A stretch of DNA of 64,000 nucleotides, taken from contig WPIO01000104.1 in the NCBI GenBank assembly GCA_009760855.2, positions 757,501-821,500 on the forward strand, written 5' to 3'. Positions 57,901-64,000 of this stretch are shown here, in pieces. The translations under genes and the position numbers were made by a program. The stretch is from Cristatella mucedo (Eukaryota; Bryozoa; Phylactolaemata; Cristatellidae). The notes beneath the pieces are model-generated. The model saw only the letters and a list, made by a program, of their open reading frames with translations. It was not told where the DNA came from and made no database searches. How positions within the stretch are numbered: position 1 is the first letter of the stretch; every line of letters begins with the position of its first letter.

Positions 57901-59749
57901 CCGAAAAGTGGTTGGTTCGATACTTGGCCTGGTGGGGGAGTAGATCTGAGAGATAGGCTGGAGCCAAAGAATGAAGTGACCTAAAAGTGAGCGACAAAAC
58001 CTTGAAGTCGATCCGTTGCTTGACTGGTAGCCAGTGCAGGTCGGCAAGAAGTGGTGTGATGTGGCAACTGTGACTCTCACGACAGACAAGCCTAGCTGCG
58101 GAGTTTTGCACCAGCTGCAATCGCCGGATTGCACATGCCGGTAGGCCAGCAAGCAGTGAGTTACAGAAGTCAAGACGGGATGACACAATGATTATCATTA
58201 TTATCATTGTGTGTAGTATGGCACTACATGCCATAGACTCACCTTCACCGAATCGAGCATGAGCCACAGGCGCTGCTTGTTGTCGGCAGGTACAGACCTG
58301 AAGAACAAAATCTCTACTAATTAAAGTGAGAAAGTCCGTCAAGCCGCAAGATGGCACACTTGCCTCACGTGGCAATACGGGACACATCCGACAATCGGCA
58401 AGATGGCGAAGCGTTGTCTTCCGCGACCGAACTACTATGACTCAGCAAAGCGAGTCCACAGGCGGTGAGCTGCCTGTTGGAACTAAGACAAGAGAACGAC
58501 CAGCTCGCACAGCGCACAACGAGTAGTGGTCGGCGTGGCCTGCAATGGCCTCACTCACTCAGCAGACATCTCAGCGAAGTGGAGGCGGCCTGCGGCGAGG
58601 CAAACGCCCTGCAAAGAGATACAAGAAATATCACCCGAATCAGTGTCGCTACATCAGGCGCGGCCGGCAGCGACTGTCGCCACAGCCCACTTTTTTCTAG
58701 CAGCTTACTGACCAGCATTGCAGCCATTGCAGATGACCATCTAGCAGCTTACTGACCGCCGGGTCTGATCGCCATGCCGAATGGCCGAACGAAATCATGC
58801 TAGCTTAAACTGCAGCACCGTGGCAGCCACGTACCAGCAATAACCGGTGACAGCAACAATGAGCAGCAGCAGCAGCAGCAACCCGAAGCAGCAGCAGCAG
58901 CAGTAGTGCACGAGCAACGTGCATTAGACGAGGGTCAGCAGAGCCTGTTAAAACGATCAGGGGTCAGCAGAGAGTGCTCGAAGAGGCCGGCCGATCGACG
59001 TGCACTCGTCGCCGCGGCGGGATGTCTTCAACCGAAAAGACGCTCACACGTGGCAGCGTGCGAACGCCGCGGACGCTCGCCACGCGATGCGTGCGAACGA
59101 CGTGCGACATGCAGGGTGCAATGCCTCAGCAAGCAGGTCCTGCTGCTGCTGCTGCGGCTCCTCCACCTCAGGCAGCGAGGTGGCGCTATACCGTGCGGCA
59201 TAAGCTGCCGGCCGTAGCTGCCGAAGGAGCAGACGACAGCGAATGACAGCGCACAAGACATGACACATGACAGTGACACTCGACGGCATGAGATACAAAA
59301 AGAGCTACCTGATGCGGCCGCTGGCAGGACAGATCGTCGAGGACGTCTTTACCGACGACCGTCGGTTGCAGCTGCAGACTCTTCGCCAGTGACAGTATCG
59401 TCTGGATGTGTCCCCGTGCCGGACCCTCGTCCTCTGGAAGCAGCGATCTCCTGACGAAGAGCTTGCTCAGGGTCCGCCTCTGGTTCTTCAGCGCCATCAT
59501 CACCGGGTGGATGCCGAACAGCACGTCGCAGTCGCCGACTTGACGTCCTCGGAGCCTTGAATAGGAGCGACGGCGTCGAGGACGCCGTCGCTCCGGTTCA
59601 AGGCTCCGAGTCTCGAGACGCGCGCGCGCAGGCGCGTGGCGCGAGGTGGAGCGCGCGCGCACCTTACCGCGAATCGCGAGCGCCATCTTTCGGCGGCAGG
59701 CCTTTGCCGACGCCAGGAAGTCCGTGGTTATACCGACTGCGGGCGCCAT
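51709..59749 (-). CDS. MRM1: Mitochondrial rRNA 2'-O-methyltransferase 1, SpoU family (9 exons)
   Basis: SAM-dependent enzyme that methylates a guanosine ribose in the large mitochondrial rRNA. Minus-strand exons: 59749-59668, 59547-59309, 58608-58559, 58297-58243, 55005-54926, 54837-54747, 52384-52255, 52104-51985, 51782-51709. Phases close to 921 nt, 306 aa (human 353). The substrate-binding N-domain starts CDVLFGIHPVMMAL (34-47), then QRPHQGVCLA. SpoU motif 1 is LDSVKDPMNCGAILRSAYFF, with N146 and R152; then CPLTPVVSKASAGAME. Motif 2 is LLVVGNEGSG (to residue 248); motif 3 is DSLNVSVATAI, with N277. The trefoil-knot active-site residues are therefore present. The N-terminus MAPAVGITTDFLASAKACRR is basic and lacks acidic residues except one Asp, fitting a mitochondrial presequence. 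Weak points: exon 1 and its intron, and exon 6 donor (54747 or 54735, the latter adding VRAQ). Confidence 0.93.
51829..51950. repeat. (CT)n microsatellite in MRM1 intron 8
   Basis: About 120 bp CT with TCTGTC interruptions; (GA)n on the gene strand, beginning about 35 nt after the exon 8 donor in a 202-bp intron. Confidence 0.96.
52838..53015 (-). mobile_element. tRNA-derived SINE, near full length
   Basis: On the minus strand: A-box-like region, arm CACGACCTCGGTCCCGAGGT, B-box-like GGTTCGATTCC, body (GGCGATCC, TTTATCGCCACTGCAAGCAG, CTTCTGTCGCTATACAAAA), tail (ATTT)n. In MRM1 intron 6. The reference copy for the SINE family. Confidence 0.88.
53520..53950 (-). mobile_element. LINE family 1, degenerate, 3' end
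   Basis: Complement of the tail hairpin (CTCTCAGAGAACTAAATCTC) and 3' UTR, then diverged coding sequence. In MRM1 intron 6. Continues at 54146 after a SINE. Confidence 0.78.
53955..54145 (-). mobile_element. tRNA-derived SINE, inserted in a LINE copy
   Basis: Same layout as 52838-53015: AAAAAAAATCTTAGCTAGTTT tail side, complement of B box GAGTCGAACCC, complement of the arm CACGACCTCGGCAGTGG. LINE sequence lies on both sides. Confidence 0.8.
54146..54600 (-). mobile_element. LINE family 1, degenerate continuation
   Basis: Blocks AGCCTGCAGAGTTTTGCAC, AGTCGAGGCCTGGTGTCACG and CACTTTGGAACA...GGCAGAGCCGATTTTGA match 11640-11940 in order. An AT-rich stretch (54300-54440) interrupts it. Confidence 0.75.
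55095..57145 (+). mobile_element. LINE family 1 with a nested family-2 fragment
   Basis: Antisense to MRM1 in its intron 4. Pre-RT (DLVLKLISQSKKTTSPMYP), RT start (FQSGFRANHSTESALLRVYN) to about 55530; family-2 insert 55531-55790; then RT continues (LLALLDLSAA at 55800) through the post-RT block (VKQRIDFKVLSLTSLHCLAP) to the hairpin tail at 57088-57140. Many stops and frameshifts: the YADD region has lost its aspartates (56080-56095). Confidence 0.92.
55531..55792 (+). mobile_element. LINE family 2, 3' fragment nested in family 1
   Basis: Starts CTGCTGCCGACTATGG, encodes LNCSPDSAMLPTFSLLRETK, ends ATTACATTACATTA. Flanking family-1 sequence (GAATACAGACTTAGG / CTTGCTTTGCTTGATCTTTC) would join at the place seen uninterrupted at 42465-42500. 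Confidence 0.92.
57146..57215 (-). mobile_element. tRNA-like SINE head fragment
   Basis: CCCGAGGTCGTGAAAAGCAA and GCACCTTACTTAGTGAGCCA match the SINE head at 52960-53005. Lies directly after the LINE tail. Confidence 0.7.
57360..57482 (+). mobile_element. LINE family 1 tail (TATACAAA subtype)
   Basis: 3' UTR (GTTACCATCCGTCATTGGGT) and tail (AAAGTGCCTAGAAAGAGATA, GAGGGTGCTATACAAAC). It runs into an AAT tract shared with the next, opposite copy. Confidence 0.82.
57483..58195 (-). mobile_element. LINE family 1, 3' end
   Basis: (AAT)n, complement of the hairpin tail (57505-57560), 3' UTR, then minus-strand SSRLDFCNSLLAGLPACAIR, VQNSAARLVCRESHSCHITP and VKQRIDFKVLSLTFRSLHSL. Frame open for about 130 codons; the copy is young relative to others. 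It stops abruptly 50 nt before MRM1 exon 4. Confidence 0.92.
58855..58905. repeat. (CAG)n microsatellite, short
   Basis: Two GCAGCA runs in MRM1 intron 2. Confidence 0.85.
59548..59610. repeat. 30-bp inverted repeat, 3-nt loop, at MRM1 intron 1 acceptor
   Basis: Arm 59548-59577 (CTCGGAGCCTTGAATAGGAG...) and arm 59581-59610 pair with two mismatches around GAG. It occupies half of the 120-bp MRM1 intron 1 and covers the proposed acceptor CTCCGAG on the minus strand. Confidence 0.93.
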
Positions 59750-60035
59750 CAACGCACAGTAGCCTAGCGGAAGGCCCGCTCTGCGGACCGGCGGCTGCGG
59801 GCCAACGCGAAGCGCACGCTGGAAGCCACCTCGAGCTGAGCCACTCGCAATAGCGCAATACGTGCAAAGACCGCATGAGAGGCACTCTGAAGTGGTAGGG
59901 CAAGTCGTTCAAGGCAGCACGGCAAGAGACCGCAAGGCCCACGCGGACTTCAGCTGCCCAGCTGATCGTAAAAGACTTAAATGGGTTCGCTGTGTCACGA
60001 CCACACTGACTGCCCACCTGCCAGTCATTACTGTT
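59750..60035 (-). promoter_or_regulatory. 5' flank of MRM1
   Basis: Moderately GC-rich sequence upstream of the MRM1 start with no repeat family recognised. A promoter role is inferred from position alone. Confidence 0.3.
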
Positions 60036-60165
60036 ATAATAATAATAATAATAAATTTGTGTATAGAACCTTTAGAGGACTAATTCTCTTTCTAGGCACT
60101 TTACAGATGCTGCATAGAAAGCATTACCAAATGATTGGTGGTAACATTAGCAACTAGCCGACACA
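60036..60165 (-). mobile_element. LINE family 1 tail (GGTGGTAACAT subfamily)
   Basis: (AAT)n then the complement of the tail (AGAACCTTTAGAGGACTAAT, CTTTCTAGGCACTTTACAG) and GAAAGCATTACCAAATGATT, shared with 50095-50190. Confidence 0.82.
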
Positions 60166-60465
60166 GCTTAAGCGTGCATATACAAACGAAGGACGAATAT
60201 ATAGCTAAGAAAGCTTCGACTATAAAAAAAACTGGCAGATAAATCTAGGTCGGCCGACAGTAAAACAAGACCAGGACAATATGCCCGAGCTCAGTAAAAC
60301 CAATTCCTGGGTTGCATTGAATTTCCGACGAAACCAATTTAATTCTGGAATAGCAGCACACACCGAGACGTCACACTTTAACTGTAAAAGGAGTAGATGT
60401 TATCTGGCACGTGACCAAAGGCCCTCATGCACCCCGATGAGCCTGGAAACTAGGTACTACGACTA
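60166..60465. other. no feature recognised
   Basis: Sequence between LINE tail and SINE with no supported gene or repeat. Confidence 0.35.
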
Positions 60466-60467
60466 AA

Positions 60468-60648
60468 AAACGATGCTAGCTGATTAGACAGCTTCTTTTG
60501 TATAGTGACAGAAGAGCCTTTACGGCTATCACCACCAGTTGTAGCGGCGATAAAGGATCGCCTACCGCAGGATTCAAACCCACGAGCTCGGTCACGAGGT
60601 CGAGAAAAGCAGCCACCTCACCTGGTGTGCCATCACGGCTCGCCAACT
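60468..60648 (-). mobile_element. tRNA-derived SINE, near full length
   Basis: Same order as 52838-53015: CTAGCTGATTAGACAGCTTC, TATAGTGACAGAAGAGCC, GGCGATAAAGGATCGCC, complement of B box GGATTCAAACCC, arm and A-box complement (CACCTGGTGTGCCATCACGG). Confidence 0.87.
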
Positions 60649-60864
60649 ACGAAACAAGTCGACCGCCTGTGTCCAAACACGTCGCTGGCTCAGGTCAGTG
60701 CATAATACGTTCAAATAGGCCTTCGAAAAATACCCGGTGGAAAACTGGGCCGTAAAAATATGCTGAGGAACAAAAATGGTGGCCGCCCCTACTGTTCGCT
60801 TTTCAAAAAACCCGCATTGACCACAGTTGTGAAGTTAATTTTCATTTTTTATGCGATGATTCGT

Positions 60865-60930
60865 AAAGTGCCTAGAAAGAGACTATGTTTTCTGAGGGCG
60901 CTATACGAATGCATTATTATCATTATATCA
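60865..60930 (+). mobile_element. LINE family 1 tail only (TATACGAATG subtype)
   Basis: AAAGTGCCTAGAAAGAGACT, TTCTGAGGGCGCTATACGAA, then ATTATTATCATTAT. Confidence 0.82.
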
Positions 60931-61800
60931 GGTATGAATGCGTACTAAATCGTCGAAGGTTAAGTTTACGCCTGCCTGTATCGAGACCGTTAATTGAATT
61001 TTCGATTTGCTAGTTGGCAAACAGTTATAATGACAAAGCTTTGTATTGCATCATGAAATATAGAAAACTCATTTTCCGCGTAGGCATTTCACTTAGGCTG
61101 CAAAGAAAGTGCTCTAGCTGACTGTAGTGACGACGCAGATGACCTAAGCGCATTTAGGAAAGAAGCGACGCTCAGCAGCGTGCAGAGAACTCACAGCAGC
61201 GTGCAGAGAGCGAGAGGAGATGCACACGGGTTTTTAGTTCAATATTTAGCTCAGAATTTCAAATGAGCGTTATTCCTATCTGGTCTATAAACGAGACAAA
61301 GATCGAGCCTGCACACACTGAAATGCTATTGCCTCATTACCAGCAGCAAATGCGGCAGGTCACGGAGCAAAGGTCGTGGAGCAAAGGCCAAATGTCGAGC
61401 ACATGGTGCTCTTACAGCGGATCGCTGCCAGCGAATAAGAGGAGGAGAGGAGGGGAGTAGTGGACAGAGCAGGACAGCAGCCATAAGAGCGCTGCAGGTG
61501 CCAGCTCTTAAAGTCACTTACTGCTATGGTTTATTGAAACCCAAGTGCGACAGTAACTCAGTCTAGAGACATGAATATTCAACAGAATGAGCAGACGCAA
61601 GACAAAAAAGTATGACTCGTCGCTTCAAAAAGAGTCCAAGATGCTTAGTCGTACACTTAAAAGCACGACATTTTGACAGAGCCCGAGGACCGAAAACATG
61701 ACTAGATTACGGTCTACCAATGCAACCGGAGGAAAGTCGAGATAGAGATTGGTAGATTTCTTGGTAATACGCAGAGAAAGACAGCGAGCGAGAGGGACCG
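60931..61800. other. no feature recognised
   Basis: No exon, RNA gene or repeat family supported. A 20-bp direct repeat (CAGCAGCGTGCAGAGA) occurs at 61173-61210. Confidence 0.35.

Positions 61801-61802
<2 letters not shown>

Positions 61803-61872
<70 letters not shown>
61803..61872. repeat. (GA)n microsatellite
   Basis: About 68 bp GA directly abutting the 5' truncation point of the next LINE. Confidence 0.97.
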
Positions 61873-61873
<1 letters not shown>

Positions 61874-61877
61874 CAGT

Positions 61878-62925
61878 GCCGACGATACTCATTTGTATTT
61901 GTCATTCAAACCGTCGGAATGTGCTGCAGCAACTGAGAAACTGAATGCTTGCCTTGCCGATATCTGATCCTGGATGTCGGAAAACTTCCTGAAATTAAAT
62001 TATGATAAAACCGAACTGCTGCTCACAGGACACCCTAAGCGTGTGGCTGGATTTAAAGGCTTTGCTCTTCTAATAGGTGATGCTGTTGTGCGACCATCAC
62101 CACGTGCTCGAAATTTAGGTGTTGTTTTTGACAGCTGCCCAAATTTTAAAAGCATCATTCAGATAAGTGCTTCTACAGCTAGCCATCACGCCCGATCCCT
62201 ATCCAAGATCAGAAGCTGTCTCCCACAGTGGCTTGTAAAAAATTTAACTTGCTCCTTAGTTCTGTCTCGGCTTGATTAATGTAATTCCCTTTGGCTGGGC
62301 TGCCAAAGAAAGCAACTAGGTCACTGCAGCTGACTATGAATATGGCTGCAAGGCTAGTCTTCAAGTCCCAGAGGTTTGAGCACATGTCTCCTTTGCTAAA
62401 AGAGCTAGCATGGATGTCGGTTGAGCAACGGATACAGAGCCAAGTTCTTACGCTGACCCACAAGGCCCGCCACGGATTGGCTCCTTCGTACTTAGCTGAA
62501 CTGTTGCACCAGTTTCAGCCTGTTTGTGCCCTCAGGTCCTCTGTGGACAATAAATTAGCTGTTCCATTCCTCCGATTAAAGACCGTTGGCGACAGAAGCT
62601 TTAACTCTGCAGGTCCTAGACTGTGGAACTCGCTTCCACAATTCTTACGCAACGACAACTACTCTCCTACTGCCGAGTATGGCTCATCCTTTTTAGCGGT
62701 CCTGAGCTGCTACTTCCATGCTACTGACTATCTCTACTGCTCTCCCGACTCTGCTATGCTTCCCGCTTTCTCTTTGTAGCGTGAGACGAAGTCTGTTGGC
62801 TACCGAATGCGTACCGAAAGCCGCTTAGGCTGTGAGTGCGCTATACAAAACTCTCCTGCGTAACACCCACATGGCCTTAATGACTTTGTGGAGTTACAGA
62901 CGGAGAAACGTTACATTACATTTGT
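61878..62925 (+). mobile_element. LINE family 2, 5'-truncated
   Basis: Starts inside the RT just at DDTHLYLSFKPSE, then (after a stop) MSENFLKLNYDKTELLLTGH, the C-terminal block to LPAFSL, 3' UTR and TTACATTACATT tail. The TELLLTGHPKRV stretch is open here whereas other copies have a stop. Confidence 0.92.
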
Positions 62926-62945
62926 GTGTGGGTGCTAAAGCAACT

Positions 62946-62995
62946 GTGTGTGAGTGTGCGTGTGTGTGTGTGTGTGTGAGTGTGCGCGTGTGTGC

Positions 62996-63036
<41 letters not shown>

Positions 63037-63090
63037 AGTGTTTGTGTGTGTGTGCGTGCGTGTGTGCGCGCGTGCGTGTGTGTGTGAGAG
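62946..63090. repeat. (GT)n-rich microsatellite with GC interruptions
   Basis: About 140 bp GT with GTGCGCG variants. It follows the family-2 tail directly. Confidence 0.95.
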
Positions 63091-63149
63091 AGGGAAGCGA
63101 ATCGTAGCTCGGCCCATATCGGTAGAATGGCGCACAAGAACTGCTTGGC

Positions 63150-63455
63150 TGCAAAAAAATCTCTGTCCTAAAGCAGTGAACAAGAGGACGCAGCCGTTGT
63201 TGTAGGATCACGAGGCTAATTGACATCGGCTGGCCTATCAACCCTATAATCCCGGCTAGCAATTTAAGAACAGGGCATCGCTAGCTGAAGGTCGCTGGCG
63301 CCGCCAGCCGTCGGAGAGCTGCCGGACGAGTTTACGTGAGAACAAGAGATGTGGCTGAAAAGCACCTGCGTCCTCGAGCAGTGAGCAAGAGAACGGAGCG
63401 GTCTTGGTAGGACCAGATTAGAGCTGATTGATGTCGGCTGAGCTAGTCAGCTTAT
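63150..63455. repeat. diverged direct duplication, period near 190 bp
   Basis: GCAGTGAACAAGAGGACGCA / GCAGTGAGCAAGAGAACGGA, TTGTAGGATCACGAGG / TTGGTAGGACCAGATT and TTGACATCGGCTGGCC / TTGATGTCGGCTGAGC occur in the same order in two blocks (63170-63240, 63375-63445). Confidence 0.75.
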
Positions 63456-63490
63456 TCCGCGTAGACGCGCACCGAACCGAATTCGGCCGT

Positions 63491-63521
63491 TGGCCACGCC
63501 GCTTGGTGAGCGGCGTGGCCA
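63491..63521. repeat. 13-bp perfect hairpin, 5-nt loop
   Basis: TGGCCACGCCGCT (63491-63503) and AGCGGCGTGGCCA (63509-63521) pair exactly. Confidence 0.92.
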
Positions 63522-64000
63522 CGCCCTTCTGCCGATAGTCGGCGTTACAGAATGACCGAGGAAAAGATGGACATCCACGTTTGTAATCGATTTGCAGTTG
63601 AATTCTACCACTTGTGCACAACCCGAGTAGCGTAGCCACATGAAGGTCGGACGCGCAAACTCTACCTCTAAGATACTTTAGAAATTTAATGTGAACTTGA
63701 TTAAAAATCATAACAGTAAAAATTAGCAGAAATTCGTATGCACTCCTGCTTGGTTGGTCGCTTTAAAACAGTTTCGCGAAGCCAGAGGCTGAACTCCCAG
63801 CAGGCAGCAGCAGCAGCAGGCAGCGTCGAAAGTGACGGGAGCTTAGCCGTCTACGCGAGAGGGAGTCCGCTAGTCTGCTTGCTGCAAGTGTGAATAGCTG
63901 CCCCTAAAGCCACCTTTGAAAAACTGGGTCGCAACTTGTCTTTCCGTTGGTTGGTGGTGTGAGTGCGCGAGAGTCGAGCTATTTGCCACGCCCAGCATGT
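63522..64000. other. no feature recognised
   Basis: A short GCAGCA run (63800-63820) is the only structure seen. No exon supported up to the window end. Confidence 0.35.

Noticed and set aside
59186-59308. Extension of MRM1 exon 2 past 59309
   Set aside because: The open frame continues, but the conserved HQ/GVCLAAG join at 58608 shows the exon ends at CAG/GTAGCT.

Overview
The window is nuclear DNA of a metazoan, most likely an invertebrate. It carries intron-rich genes with GT-AG and a few GC-AG introns, dense dinucleotide microsatellites, tRNA-derived SINEs, and many decayed non-LTR retrotransposons of the CR1/L2 (Jockey superfamily) type. No prokaryotic operon, phage or CRISPR structure is present. 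I could not fix the species or phylum from the sequence alone.

Four host genes can be assembled exon by exon, with reading phases that close. (1) An epsilon-like 14-3-3 gene lies on the minus strand at 7202-3304 (4 exons, 271 aa). (2) A gametogenetin-binding protein 2 (GGNBP2) gene lies on the minus strand at 29211-16253 (11 exons, about 697 aa; the last two exons are less certain). (3) A DDX55/Spb4-type DEAD-box helicase lies on the plus strand at 29533-51368 (14 exons, 670 aa). (4) An MRM1/SpoU-type mitochondrial rRNA 2'-O-methyltransferase lies on the minus strand at 59749-51709 (9 exons, 306 aa). GGNBP2 and DDX55 are head to head with 321 bp between start codons, so they probably share a promoter. 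DDX55 and MRM1 converge with 340 bp between stop codons. DDX55 (60S ribosome assembly) and MRM1 (mitoribosomal rRNA modification) both act on ribosomal RNA.

Layout: 1-3300 is repeat debris. 3304-7202 is 14-3-3. 7203-16252 is intergenic, with a 122-bp minisatellite, a 700-bp GA-rich tract and a nested LINE. 16253-29211 is GGNBP2. 29533-51368 is DDX55, whose introns hold most of the LINE copies. 51709-59749 is MRM1, also with LINE and SINE copies in its introns. 59750-64000 is SINE and LINE fragments plus microsatellites.

The repeats fall into two LINE families and one SINE family. Family 1 ends in a conserved hairpin (AAAGCGCC...GGCGCTTT) followed by (ATT)n. Family 2 ends in (ACATT)n. The SINE has a Pol III B box and an (ATTT)n tail. 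Family 2 and SINE copies sit inside family 1 copies in several places, giving a relative insertion order. All LINE reading frames seen are broken or 5'-truncated. I did not find a clearly new biological system; the notable points are nested insertions, tail-to-tail LINE pairs, near-perfect hairpins, GC-AG introns and a possible ancient GGNBP2-MRM1 linkage.
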